From Niabella beijingensis (lineage in GTDB: Bacteria > Bacteroidota > Bacteroidia > Chitinophagales > Chitinophagaceae): a stretch of DNA of 64,000 nt. Made by a program: the position numbers and the translations under genes. This document shows positions 35,999 to 44,600 of this stretch, piece after piece. A model generated the notes under the pieces. That model searched no databases. It was not told the origin of the DNA and saw nothing but the letters and a program-made list of their open reading frames with translations. How positions within the stretch are numbered: the stretch's first letter is position 1; every line of letters starts with the position of its first letter. The stretch lies in contig NZ_JAIQDI010000001.1 of assembly GCF_020034665.1 (NCBI RefSeq), positions 1,116,001 to 1,180,000 on the forward strand, read 5' to 3'.

Positions 35999-36649
35999 AT
36001 GATTTCCGGCAATAATATACATAAGGCCTATGGCGCCGTACAGGTGCTGAAAGGCGTGAACATAGACATCAGCAAAGGCGAGGTGGTCTCAATCGTAGGA
36101 CCGTCAGGCAGCGGGAAAAGCACCCTGCTGCATATCCTGGGCACACTGGATAAACCGGATACAGGTGCGGTGGTCATGAATGACACACCGATCAGCGCTT
36201 TGAGCGGCCGGCAGCTGGCTGCATTCCGGAATAAAAATATCGGCTTTGTATTTCAGTTCCACCACCTCCTCCCCGAATTTTCAGCACTTGAAAATGTTTG
36301 TATTCCCGGCTGGCTTGCCGGACGCAGAAAAAAAGAAGTGACGCAACAGGCGCAGGAACTGCTGGGCATTTTAGGTGTTGCTCATCGCCTTGAAAATAAA
36401 CCAAACGAACTGAGCGGGGGCGAGCAGCAGCGGGTAGCCGTGGCACGCGCGCTGATCAACCAGCCTGAGATCATTTTTGCGGATGAGCCTACCGGTAACC
36501 TTGACACCACCAATGCCCGGGACCTGCACCAGCTTTTTTTTGATCTCCGGCAGCGGTTGCAGCAAACTTTTCTTATTGTAACACATAACGAAGAACTGGC
36601 CCGCTTAAGCGACCGCACGTTGCATATGAAAGACGGGCTTATCGTATAA
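35999..36649 (+). CDS. lolD: ABC transporter ATPase, LolD type
   Basis: A 216-residue ATPase. It has the start [12 protein letters not shown] usual for Bacteroidota LolD, Walker [10 protein letters not shown], the MacB/LolD-specific stretch [21 protein letters not shown], signature LSGGEQQR and Walker [13 protein letters not shown]. LolD powers LolCE, which extracts lipoproteins from the inner membrane toward LolA, so it would serve the many lipoproteins here. The [16 protein letters not shown] match favours LolD over other members of the family. No lolC or lolE gene is adjacent. The frame is open to an ATG at 35963, but that extension lacks family similarity. Confidence 0.85.
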   Translation: MISGNNIHKAYGAVQVLKGVNIDISKGEVVSIVGPSGSGKSTLLHILGTLDKPDTGAVVMNDTPISALSGRQLAAFRNKNIGFVFQFHHLLPEFSALENVCIPGWLAGRRKKEVTQQAQELLGILGVAHRLENKPNELSGGEQQRVAVARALINQPEIIFADEPTGNLDTTNARDLHQLFFDLRQRLQQTFLIVTHNEELARLSDRTLHMKDGLIV

Positions 36650-36652
36650 AAA

Positions 36653-36678
36653 AATCCGGCTCTCGGCCGGACCTTTTT
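36653..36678 (+). terminator. Terminator after lolD
   Basis: TCCGGC (36655-36660) and GCCGGA (36666-36671) form a 6-bp stem with a 5-base loop, followed by CCTTTTT. Confidence 0.75.
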
Positions 36679-36700
36679 GTATTGCTTTTTTTAACGCGTC

Positions 36701-37111
36701 TTAACGTTCCAATGCCTGTGTGGTAGTAACACTTCCATTCTTGTTTTCCAGGGTAAGTGTCTTAAAGCTGCCTGCAAAATTCTCCTTGATCTCGTAAGTC
36801 ACACCGTCAAATACCATACGTTTGGTATCGAGGAACTCATACGTATGTTTTGACCCTGTAACCTGGCTGCCGTCCGCATTATATACGTAGGCTGTCCCGT
36901 TCGACTTACCGAACGTAAGATACTGGCCTTCCTGAAGATTGTTGACAGAGGCACCTGGCGTAACGGTAGAGGTCCAGTGATACCATTTACCAACAGAGAT
37001 GGCATTGTACATCGTATCGAGCCCCAGTGCGTCTTTTGTCCGGGAACAAGCGCCCAGCGCAAGTGTACTGATCAATAAAGCGGCTAAAATAATTTTTGAA
37101 CTTGATTTCAT
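36701..37111 (-). CDS. Small lipoprotein, lipocalin-like by appearance
   Basis: A 136-residue lipoprotein with lipobox LALGAC (Cys21). The body alternates hydrophobic and polar residues in short strands: VGKWYHWTSTVT, QYLTFGKSNGTAYVYNADGS, HTYEFLDTKRMVFDGVTYEIKE and FKTLTLENKNG. This is the look of a lipocalin-like beta barrel of the kind common among small Bacteroidota lipoproteins. No specific family recognised. Monocistronic, convergent with lolD. Confidence 0.75.
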   Translation of the reverse strand: MKSSSKIILAALLISTLALGACSRTKDALGLDTMYNAISVGKWYHWTSTVTPGASVNNLQEGQYLTFGKSNGTAYVYNADGSQVTGSKHTYEFLDTKRMVFDGVTYEIKENFAGSFKTLTLENKNGSVTTTQALER

Positions 37112-37280
37112 GATATTCTTTTCGGTTTTAAAGTTTACGGTTTAAATATTTCAAGATTTATGCCAAGCCCGGCATGTGGTCCGGATAACGTCTGAAAGAC
37201 GCTTAGAATCAACAACGTGTCGCTGAAAATTTTTCTAAACTTTTGTTAAAGCGAAAGCAGGTGGTAATCCTGGTTGATTA

Positions 37281-37838
37281 TCAGGTACGCGGACGCCAGG
37301 GAATATCCGCAATTCCCGCGAGATGGCCGGTATAGCGGGCCAGGGTAAAGAGATAATCACTGAGCCGGTTGAGGTATTTTATAACGATCTCTGCCACAGG
37401 TTCTTCTTCCTGTAACCGTACACAGGAGCGCTCTGCCCTGCGACAAATGCACCGGGCAACATGCAGATAAGAAACAGCGATACTACCTCCCGGTACAATA
37501 AACGATTTCATTTCCGGAAGCACGGCCGTCATCCGGTCTATTTCCTGTTCCAGTAATTCGATATCCGTCTCGTGCAGATCGGGCAACTGCATTTTTGTAT
37601 GTTTACCCGGATCCTGCGCCAGCACGGCACCCGCCGTAAAAAGACGGTCCTGTATCTCCTGCAATATTTTTTTTCCCGCAGCGTCGTGCAAGGCATCACT
37701 GCACAAACCGATAAAAGAGTTCAATTCATCCACGTTTCCATAGGCTTCTATTCTCAGGTGCGCTTTTGAAACCTTGGTGCCGCCGATCAGCGCCGTTTTA
37801 CCTTTATCGCCTGTCTTTGTGTAAATACGAAAAGTCAT
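37281..37838 (-). CDS. Cob(I)yrinic acid a,c-diamide adenosyltransferase (PduO type)
   Basis: A 185-residue enzyme of the PduO/MMAB adenosyltransferase family, which transfers the adenosyl group of ATP to cob(I)alamin to make coenzyme B12. The ATP-binding N-terminus reads RIYTKTGDKGKTALIGG, followed by RIEAYGNVDELNSFIGL and the C-terminal RRAERSCVRL and YLNRLSDYLFTLAR, all diagnostic. The protein is full length. No other cobalamin gene is nearby; the cofactor would feed B12-dependent enzymes elsewhere, for example methylmalonyl-CoA mutase. Confidence 0.95.
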   Translation of the reverse strand: MTFRIYTKTGDKGKTALIGGTKVSKAHLRIEAYGNVDELNSFIGLCSDALHDAAGKKILQEIQDRLFTAGAVLAQDPGKHTKMQLPDLHETDIELLEQEIDRMTAVLPEMKSFIVPGGSIAVSYLHVARCICRRAERSCVRLQEEEPVAEIVIKYLNRLSDYLFTLARYTGHLAGIADIPWRPRT

Positions 37839-37928
37839 TGCATTCAGAATTGAGGTTATAAGACATCCGCATTGATACTGCGGAAGTCGGGCCCGCAGCA
37901 GGACCGGGAATGGCTCAGCCCGCCTGTT

Positions 37929-38633
37929 TTAGGATGGTACCGCTGCTTTTGCCACCGCCTCATCGCTTTCGATAACTCCGTCGCGCAGCCGTACAATGCG
38001 ATGCGCATGATTGGCAATATCTTCTTCATGGGTTACCAGCACCACTGTATTTCCATTGCTGTGGATCCGGTTAAAGATATCCATGATCTCGTAGGAGGTC
38101 TTGGTGTCCAGGTTTCCTGTTGGCTCATCCGCCAGGATCAGGGAGGGGTCGTTGACCAGTGCCCGGGCAATGGCCACACGCTGACACTGTCCCCCGCTCA
38201 GCTCATTGGGTTTGTGGTGATACCGGTCGGTAAGACTCACCAGCTCCAGCATCTGCATCGCCTTTTCATTGCGTTCGCTTTTTTTGATACCTGCATAGAT
38301 CAGGGGCAATGCAACATTTTCCAATGCGGTAAGCCGCGGTAATAAGTTGAACTGCTGGAATACAAAACCGATCTCTTTGTTACGGACCTCAGCCAGCGCA
38401 TTGTCTTCCATCTTGCTTACATCCTTGCTGTTCAGTACATAGGTGCCCGAGGTAGGCGTATCAAGGCATCCGAGGATATTCATCAGTGTGCTTTTCCCGC
38501 TGCCTGACGGCCCCATAAGGGCGACATATTCGTTCTTGTTAATGTTTAAGGAAACCCCTTTTAAAACAGGCAGTTCCTGCTGTCCCATAAAATAGCTTTT
38601 ACGCAAATTGTCGATATGGATGATGGAGTGCAT
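37929..38633 (-). CDS. ABC transporter ATPase, MacB/LolD-like
   Basis: A 234-residue ATPase with Walker [31 protein letters not shown], signature LSGGQCQR and Walker [13 protein letters not shown]. The signature has Cys where most relatives have Gln or Glu. It belongs to the group that works with MacB/FtsX-type permeases, but no permease gene lies beside it. The ATG at 38633 is preceded by an in-frame GTG at 38636. Either start lies 1-4 bp past the gatC stop, so translation is probably coupled to gatC. Confidence 0.9.
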   Translation of the reverse strand: MHSIIHIDNLRKSYFMGQQELPVLKGVSLNINKNEYVALMGPSGSGKSTLMNILGCLDTPTSGTYVLNSKDVSKMEDNALAEVRNKEIGFVFQQFNLLPRLTALENVALPLIYAGIKKSERNEKAMQMLELVSLTDRYHHKPNELSGGQCQRVAIARALVNDPSLILADEPTGNLDTKTSYEIMDIFNRIHSNGNTVVLVTHEEDIANHAHRIVRLRDGVIESDEAVAKAAVPS

Positions 38634-38637
38634 CACG

Positions 38638-38928
38638 CTATTTCCGGATTACTTTTGGTACCTTAAAAAAAACGCCATCGGTCGCAGGAGCATTCCGCAA
38701 TGCGGCTTCACGGGTGATGGAGCCTTTAACAGCGTCATCGCGCAGCACATTGATCTCCTCACTCATATGCATCAGCGGATCCACCGCTTTTAAATCCAGT
38801 TCATTCAGTTTTTCCACAAAACCGATCATCTTTTCGAGATCGCCCCGAAACTCCAGTTTCTCTTCATCTGAAAAGCTGAGTTTTGAAAGATGCGCCAGTT
38901 TATCAATTAATGCCTCATTTACTTCCAT
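38638..38928 (-). CDS. gatC: Aspartyl/glutamyl-tRNA amidotransferase subunit C
   Basis: A 96-residue GatC, the small subunit of GatCAB, which converts Glu-tRNA(Gln) or Asp-tRNA(Asn) to the amidated form. The family pattern is clear: [17 protein letters not shown] near the start, [16 protein letters not shown], then the belt region around LRDDAV and the PKVI end. It is sandwiched in an apparent operon with anmK upstream (49 bp) and the ABC ATPase downstream; gatA and gatB are elsewhere, which is usual outside operonic GatCAB species. Confidence 0.92.
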   Translation of the reverse strand: MEVNEALIDKLAHLSKLSFSDEEKLEFRGDLEKMIGFVEKLNELDLKAVDPLMHMSEEINVLRDDAVKGSITREAALRNAPATDGVFFKVPKVIRK

Positions 38929-38977
38929 TAGTCAAAGATAACGTATACCTTAAATTTTAACGTTCAAATTCGGAACA

Positions 38978-40060
38978 TCATTCCCCCGCGCCCAGCCACA
39001 TCGCTCCGCCCGCACTGTTGCGGCTGGCTCCGGTAACGCTTCCCAGTACATTTTTTTCCTCCCGCCACCGCAATACGGCGATCAGCGCCATGATGAGGGC
39101 CTCCTTATATTGTACAAGCTTTTCCTCCGGCACCACCACTTCTGCTTTCAGCAGTTCTTTCATCCGGCTGACCAGGAAATCATTAAACGCCCCGCCGCCG
39201 GTTACCAGTAGTTGTTGCCCTTCTTCCCCGTACCCGGGGTCTGCCTCCAGTGCCCGTCCTACCTGAAATGCAATGTGCTCCACATAGGTCCGCAGCTGAT
39301 CCGCTGCCGGTCCGCCATGTTTAAGGAGGATGGGGTACACGGTATCCGTACCAAAATCATTTGCCAGCGATTTGGGCGCGGGCTGGTTGTAATAATCAAG
39401 CCCGTTCAATTCTTCGAGGAGCGCCTGATTGATATTTCCGGCCGCTGCAAACCGCCCGCCGGCATCGTACTCCGCCCCTACTGTACCCGCTACCAGGTTT
39501 AAGACCCTGTTGGCAGCACAAACATCAAAAGCCCGGTAAGGCTCGGTATTTACCGAAAGGTTGGCGATCCCTCCTATATTTAAAAAATAGCGGTACGCGC
39601 CCAGCAGCAGTTGCTCTCCAATGGGTACGATCGGCGCACCCTGCCCGCCCAGCGCCACATCCAGGGCACGAAGATCCGAAACAACGGTCAGCCCCGTTTC
39701 CGCGGCGATGGCCGCCCCGTCACCGATCTGCCCGGTCATCCGGCGTTCCGGCATGTGAAAAGTGGTATGACCATGGGAGCCAATCACCGCAACTTTATAG
39801 TGCAGCCTGTGCCGGTCTATAAAGGTATTGACCTGCTCTCCGATATAATGACCGTAATCTGTATGCAACAGCCGGTATTCCAGCGCATTCAGATGCACGG
39901 CCTGCTCCAGTTTCGATTTCCATTCCGGTGTATAGGGAAGGCATTCCGCCTGTTGTATCTCAAACTGCCATTTGCCCCCGTTCTCATGAAATTCCACAAA
40001 TGCGATATCCAGCCCATCCAGCGAACTGCCGCTCATAATACCTATAGCCCTGTAGATCAT
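38978..40060 (-). CDS. anmK: Anhydro-N-acetylmuramic acid kinase
   Basis: A 360-residue sugar kinase that phosphorylates and opens 1,6-anhydro-MurNAc during peptidoglycan recycling, giving MurNAc-6-phosphate. Diagnostic parts are IGIMSGSSLDGLDIA at the N-terminus, GSHGHTTFHMP, QIGDGAAIAAETGLTVVSDLR, NIGGIANLSV and a C-terminal LLVTGGGAFNDFL. The length fits the family. It is the first gene of the apparent anmK-gatC-ATPase unit. No murQ or nagK neighbour. The promoter region is shared with the divergent upp gene. Confidence 0.94.
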   Translation of the reverse strand: MIYRAIGIMSGSSLDGLDIAFVEFHENGGKWQFEIQQAECLPYTPEWKSKLEQAVHLNALEYRLLHTDYGHYIGEQVNTFIDRHRLHYKVAVIGSHGHTTFHMPERRMTGQIGDGAAIAAETGLTVVSDLRALDVALGGQGAPIVPIGEQLLLGAYRYFLNIGGIANLSVNTEPYRAFDVCAANRVLNLVAGTVGAEYDAGGRFAAAGNINQALLEELNGLDYYNQPAPKSLANDFGTDTVYPILLKHGGPAADQLRTYVEHIAFQVGRALEADPGYGEEGQQLLVTGGGAFNDFLVSRMKELLKAEVVVPEEKLVQYKEALIMALIAVLRWREEKNVLGSVTGASRNSAGGAMWLGAGE

Positions 40061-40171
40061 AATAAAATTTTAGATTTGCCAAAAATAACAAACAAAAAAC
40101 GGTTCCGGCTTTAATGGCTGCATTGATTGTATTATTTTTATTACTCAAGGGAACAATAAACTAAAAACAAC

Positions 40172-40822
40172 ATGATCATCAATTTAAGCGAGCAACACAG
40201 CCTGGTGAGCAATTGGGTCAGCGAACTAAGGGATATTGAAGTTCAGAACGACCGCATGCGTTTTCGCAGAAACCTGGAGCGGATCGGCGAAGTGATCGCT
40301 TATGAGATCAGTAAGGAACTTCCTTATAAAATAGTGGAGACCCAAACGCCGCTCGGCATCTCCAGTTCAAAGGTACTGGAAGAGCAGCCGGTACTGGCTA
40401 CCATATTAAGAGCGGGACTCCCCATGCACCAGGGGTTGCTCAATTATTTTGATAAAGCAGACAACGCTTTTGTATCTGCTTACCGCAAACATCACAAGGA
40501 TGGAAGTTTTACGATCAACGTGGAATACCTCAGCAGCCCCGAACTGGAAGACCGTATCATCATTGTTTCGGATCCCATGCTGGCTACCGGGGCTTCCCTG
40601 GTAAAAACCATTCAGTTCCTGAGGGAAGTGGGCCGTCCCAAAACGATCCATGTAGCCGCCGCTATCGCCTGTACTGAAGGAATAGAATACGTATTGCGCG
40701 AGGAGCCTGCATTAAAGGTCTGGTGCGGCGACATTGACGATGAGATAACAGCTAAGGGCTATATTGTTCCTGGCCTGGGAGATGCCGGGGACCTGGCTTT
40801 TGGCGGAAAAGCCCAATACTGA
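40172..40822 (+). CDS. upp: Uracil phosphoribosyltransferase
   Basis: A 216-residue pyrimidine-salvage enzyme that makes UMP from uracil and PRPP. The PRPP-binding loop is IIVSDPMLATGASLVKT, and the uracil-binding C-terminal region contains GDIDDEITAKGYIVPGLGDAGDLAFG, both diagnostic. Full length. It stands alone, divergent from anmK, and ends before a possible promoter for the glutamate dehydrogenase gene. Confidence 0.95.
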   Translation: MIINLSEQHSLVSNWVSELRDIEVQNDRMRFRRNLERIGEVIAYEISKELPYKIVETQTPLGISSSKVLEEQPVLATILRAGLPMHQGLLNYFDKADNAFVSAYRKHHKDGSFTINVEYLSSPELEDRIIIVSDPMLATGASLVKTIQFLREVGRPKTIHVAAAIACTEGIEYVLREEPALKVWCGDIDDEITAKGYIVPGLGDAGDLAFGGKAQY

Positions 40823-40885
40823 CACCACGCCGGTACCGGAATCACTATAACAACCGCGCTGCCTGTATTTTTTGGGGAACACTTC

Positions 40886-40916
40886 TTTGTTTTTTAGTAG
40901 GACGATCCTACCTTTT
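40886..40916 (+). promoter_or_regulatory. Promoter candidate for gdhA
   Basis: TTTG (40886-40889) is followed after 19 bp by TACCTTTT (40909-40916), one base off the TTTG-N19-TAnnTTTG consensus of Bacteroidota. It would give a leader of roughly 90 nt. Confidence 0.45.
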
Positions 40917-41014
40917 ATTGCCTTTTGTCTGCCGGCAAAAAAATTAACCCCCCGGTGTAAGGAATTATTCTTTATTTTTCCAGACCAATCTATCTTATTT
41001 ACTATTAAAGAACT

Positions 41015-42355
41015 ATGAACGAATCGATCAGGCATTTCATCAACCAGGTTAAGATAAGAAATGCCGGGGAATCCGAATTTTTACAGGCTGTAACGGAAGT
41101 AGCCACTTCTATTATTCCTTTTATTGAATCAGAGCCCCGGTACCGGAACAGTAAAGTCCTCGAACGCATTGTAGAACCGGAGCGGGTAGTGATTTTCAGG
41201 GTTCCCTGGCTCGATGATCAGGGTGAGATCCAGGTCAACCGGGGGTTCCGGGTGCAGATGAACAGCGCCATCGGTCCTTACAAGGGAGGGCTGCGGTTCC
41301 ATCCTTCTGTAAACCTGGGTGTATTGAAGTTCCTGGCCTTTGAACAGATCTTTAAAAACAGCCTTACCGGCCTGCCCATGGGTGCCGGAAAAGGAGGCGC
41401 TGATTTTGATCCCAAAGGAAAATCGGATAATGAGGTAATGAAATTCTGCCAGAGTTTTATGACCGAACTCTACCGCCATGTAGGTGCGGATATCGATATC
41501 CCTGCGGGAGATATCGGTGTGGGCGGCCGCGAGATCGGCTACCTGTTTGGCCAGTACAAGCGCATTGCCGGGGCATTCAATGGAGTGCTTACCGGGAAAG
41601 GCTACGAGTGGGGCGGCAGTCTCATCCGGCCGGAGGCCACGGGCTATGGGCTGATCTACTTTGTAGAAGAAATATTGAAGACCAGGGAGGATTCACTGGT
41701 GGGCAAAAAGGTAACCATTTCCGGCTCGGGAAATGTGGCCCAGTTTGCCGCAGAAAAATGTATTGAAAAAGGCGCCCGGGTACTGACCATGTCTGACTCT
41801 GAGGGATTTATTTATGATCCGTCGGGTATCGATAAGGAAAAACTGGAGTTCATTAAAGAGCTGAAGAATCATACACGGGGACGTATTAAAAAATATGCCA
41901 CCAAGTACCATTGTGAATATTTTGCAGGTGAACGGCCGTGGAAAATCAAATGTGATATCGCACTTCCGAATGCCACACAAAATGAGCTGGAGTTGTCGGA
42001 TGCACGTACCTTGATAAAGAACGGGGTTTTCTGTGTGGCAGAAGGGGCCAATATGCCCTGTACCCCGGAAGCGGTAGCTGCATTTAACAAGGCAAAAGTA
42101 TATTATGCCCCGGGGAAAGCAGCAAATGCAGGCGGGGTGGCTGTTTCCGGCCTGGAGATGTCGCAAAACTCACAGCGGTATTCCTGGACCCGGACGGAAG
42201 TGGATAATAAGCTGAAGGATATCATGTGCGAGATCCACCAGCGTTGTTTAAAATACGGAAAGGAAACCGACGGCCACATCAATTACGAACGCGGTGCGAA
42301 TATCAGCGGCTTTGTAAAAATTGCCGATTCCATGCTGGCCCAGGGTGTTGTATAA
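41015..42355 (+). CDS. gdhA: NADP-specific glutamate dehydrogenase
   Basis: A 446-residue hexameric-type dehydrogenase that assimilates ammonia onto 2-oxoglutarate. The glutamate-binding part GPYKGGLRFHPSVN leads to catalytic Lys126 in PMGAGKGGADFDPKG. The dinucleotide-binding domain has VTISGSGNVAQFAAEK, and the C-terminal end has ANAGGVAVSGLEMSQNSQR. Length and the KGGADFDPKGKSDNE stretch fit the NADP-dependent type. Monocistronic by spacing. Confidence 0.95.
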   Translation: MNESIRHFINQVKIRNAGESEFLQAVTEVATSIIPFIESEPRYRNSKVLERIVEPERVVIFRVPWLDDQGEIQVNRGFRVQMNSAIGPYKGGLRFHPSVNLGVLKFLAFEQIFKNSLTGLPMGAGKGGADFDPKGKSDNEVMKFCQSFMTELYRHVGADIDIPAGDIGVGGREIGYLFGQYKRIAGAFNGVLTGKGYEWGGSLIRPEATGYGLIYFVEEILKTREDSLVGKKVTISGSGNVAQFAAEKCIEKGARVLTMSDSEGFIYDPSGIDKEKLEFIKELKNHTRGRIKKYATKYHCEYFAGERPWKIKCDIALPNATQNELELSDARTLIKNGVFCVAEGANMPCTPEAVAAFNKAKVYYAPGKAANAGGVAVSGLEMSQNSQRYSWTRTEVDNKLKDIMCEIHQRCLKYGKETDGHINYERGANISGFVKIADSMLAQGVV

Positions 42356-42445
42356 AACCATGAACGTTGTTCGGGTTTCCTGCCTCAGGGTCCTTGCAGC
42401 TGTTCCGGTATATCTCAATTAAAAAATTGTAACATTGTTCCAGTT

Positions 42446-43144
42446 ATGACAGCACAGGTTTATCTTATTCCTACTTACCTGCACGAAGACAACCTGCAGG
42501 TATTGCCGGCGTACCTTCTGGAACACATTGAGCAATGTACCGTGCTTTTTGCCGAGAACGAACGCACCGCCCGGCGCTATCTGAAGCAACTGAAAAAAGA
42601 AATCGTGATCGACGATTTTGAATGGTTCGGCATTCAGAAGGATGAAGAAAAAGTGCTGCAGCAATTCCGGCAAAAACTAGAAGAAGGCAAAACGATCGGC
42701 ATCATCAGCGAAGCCGGATGCCCGGGTGTTGCCGATCCCGGTCAGCTGCTGATTGCCACAGCCCAGGATGCCGGTGCCCGGGTGATCCCCCTGGTAGGCC
42801 CCAGTTCCATCCTGCTTTCCCTGATGGCCAGCGGCTTAAACGGCCAGCAGTTCAGTTTTGCGGGTTACCTTCCCATTGACAACGGGCAACGTATCAAAGC
42901 CATAAAAGAACTGGAAACCGAATCGCTGCGAAAAAACAGCACACAGATCTTTATTGAAACCCCTTACCGGAACAACCAGTTGCTGGACTCCCTGTTAAAA
43001 CAATGCCAGCCTCAGACCCGTCTGTGTATTGCGGTGGATATCACCGGCACCAACGAATCCATACAAACAAAAACCATTCAGCAGTGGCAACAGGCAATCC
43101 CTGACCTGCACAAGCGGCCGGCGATCTTTTTGTTAAAAAGGTGA
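42446..43144 (+). CDS. Tetrapyrrole-methylase-fold methyltransferase (RsmI-like)
   Basis: A 232-residue SAM-dependent methyltransferase of the tetrapyrrole-methylase fold, the group that includes RsmI, which 2'-O-methylates 16S rRNA. The SAM-binding loop SEAGCPGVADPG spans residues 89-99, followed by VIPLVGPSSILLSLMASGLNGQ and FIETPYRNNQLLD, both close to RsmI. It is shorter than E. coli RsmI (about 285) and lacks the C-terminal extension, so the target may differ. Its last 12 bases overlap the convergent membrane-protein gene. Confidence 0.87.
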   Translation: MTAQVYLIPTYLHEDNLQVLPAYLLEHIEQCTVLFAENERTARRYLKQLKKEIVIDDFEWFGIQKDEEKVLQQFRQKLEEGKTIGIISEAGCPGVADPGQLLIATAQDAGARVIPLVGPSSILLSLMASGLNGQQFSFAGYLPIDNGQRIKAIKELETESLRKNSTQIFIETPYRNNQLLDSLLKQCQPQTRLCIAVDITGTNESIQTKTIQQWQQAIPDLHKRPAIFLLKR

Positions 43145-43570
43145 AACACCGGCATCGGTCATTGCAATGATGCTGTCGACTATATAGACCGTATTTCCCC
43201 GCCAGGGCAACGCGCCACGGTATTCTTTGTAGTGAAGATCGAAACGTTTTCCGCTATGGATCGCAAGGGTATCATAAATACGTTTATTCTCGATGGAAAA
43301 AACAAAATTATTGGATTGCGCGCCTCCTCCGACAGCGCCTTTTATGCCCGCCTGGATCAGTTCTCCCTCAAATGTTTTAAAGATCTGTCCCTTGCGCACC
43401 ACATTCTTAAGGATACCCGATTTCACCCCGTCGCCAAACACATTGTAGTAATGCCAGTACACATACCCTCCGGCAATCAACACAAACACCAGCAGGGCTA
43501 TAAAAAAATACCGGCGGCAACCCGAACGTTTGTTTGCTCTTGTTTGGTTCTCAATTGGTAAGGTTTCCAT
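43133..43570 (-). CDS. Single-pass membrane protein conserved in Bacteroidota
   Basis: A 145-residue protein with one transmembrane helix (about residues 23-40) after a short basic N-terminus. The outer part has the pattern FGDGVKSGILKNVVRKG followed by IFKTFEGELI and ends in YRGALPWRGNTVYIVDSI. I recall a Bacteroidota family of this pattern with an automatic 6-phosphogluconate dehydrogenase label; nothing here supports that enzyme. The function is unknown. It is convergent with and overlaps the RsmI-like gene by 12 bp. Confidence 0.75.
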   Translation of the reverse strand: METLPIENQTRANKRSGCRRYFFIALLVFVLIAGGYVYWHYYNVFGDGVKSGILKNVVRKGQIFKTFEGELIQAGIKGAVGGGAQSNNFVFSIENKRIYDTLAIHSGKRFDLHYKEYRGALPWRGNTVYIVDSIIAMTDAGVSPF

Positions 43571-43875
43571 AAAAAAGGTTTAACTTAAAAAATTTAATGT
43601 ACAATATTCAATATTGCATTATTTTTGCTAATCGAAAGTACAATTTGTTTTTAAATGAATAACTTTTTAAAGCATACAAAACACGTTGCATTTCATGCAA
43701 ATATAACCACGGGTATTTATGCCGTCGGTTTTGATGTAGCTGTATGCTTTCCACGACCGATGCGCTGTCCTGATTGCTGACAGGACGAACCCCTGACCTG
43801 GGCCCTGTCAGTGAAATCTCCCCGCCAAAAACTTTTCAGGACTGGTCTCCCGCAAATTCATCTTAATTACACATC
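43571..43875. other. Intergenic region before the arginine cluster
   Basis: This 305-bp divergent region lies between the membrane-protein gene and the GNAT gene. It is A/T-rich on the left and becomes GC-richer near 43740-43850, where a weak inverted repeat CTGTC/GACAG occurs. No ORF or known riboswitch seen. Confidence 0.45.
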
Positions 43876-44586
43876 GTGGACAATCTCAATCAGGAAATTA
43901 TCGTAAGAGTAGCGGAAGCTGCTGATAAAAAATATGCTATCATTATTACGGACGAAATGGAAGCGTCGGCAAAAGCCCGGGGAACCGGCATTGCAAAAAG
44001 AAGTCCGGAATATATCGAAAAAAAGATCGATGAGGGTAAAGCCGTTATAGCGCTTACCAGCAAAGGGGAATGGGTCGGTTTCTGCTACATAGAAACCTGG
44101 AGCCACGGGGAATATGTAGCCAACTCAGGACTGATCGTTGCGCCTCATTTCCGTAAAAGCGGAGTGGCCAAACAGATCAAACAGACCATTTTCCGGCTCA
44201 GCCGTAAAATGTTCCCGGAAGCAAAGATCTTCGGACTCACCACCGGTCTGGCCGTGATGAAGATCAACAGCGAGCTGGGGTATGAGCCGGTTACTTACTC
44301 GGAGCTTACCCAGGACGAGCAGTTCTGGGCAGGATGCAAAAGCTGTGTGAACTATGAGATCCTGATGAGCAAAGACCGGAAGAACTGTATGTGCACGGCC
44401 ATGCTCTATGACCCCAAGGATCATTACGAACCCGAAGAGACCAAGGCGTTTTTTGAAGAAAACAAAACCGGGCTCGAACGGCTCCAGCGGTTGAAACAAT
44501 GGAAATTCCTGAAAGCATTCCGGAAAAAAGACAAGACCGGAACCGGATCAGGAACATTAAAATCATTCTTTAACTTATTTCATTAA
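43876..44586 (+). CDS. GNAT family N-acetyltransferase at the head of the arginine cluster
   Basis: A 236-residue acetyltransferase starting at GTG 43876. The GNAT core spans about residues 8-165, with the acetyl-CoA loop region LIVAPHFRKSGVAKQIKQ (a variant of Q/RxxGxG/A). A Cys-rich segment CKSCVNYEILMSKDRKNCMC follows. It is directly followed by argG (14 bp). In Bacteroidota a GNAT protein at this place in the arginine cluster is thought to supply N-acetylglutamate or related activity in place of classic ArgA; here that role is inferred from context. Confidence 0.88.
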   Translation: MDNLNQEIIVRVAEAADKKYAIIITDEMEASAKARGTGIAKRSPEYIEKKIDEGKAVIALTSKGEWVGFCYIETWSHGEYVANSGLIVAPHFRKSGVAKQIKQTIFRLSRKMFPEAKIFGLTTGLAVMKINSELGYEPVTYSELTQDEQFWAGCKSCVNYEILMSKDRKNCMCTAMLYDPKDHYEPEETKAFFEENKTGLERLQRLKQWKFLKAFRKKDKTGTGSGTLKSFFNLFH

Positions 44587-44600
44587 ATCATTCAATTAAA

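Noticed and set aside
35657..36022. Minus-strand 121-residue frame between DUF2795 and lolD
   Set aside because: It overlaps both neighbouring genes and a likely promoter, has no signal or family pattern, and has no plausible start site.
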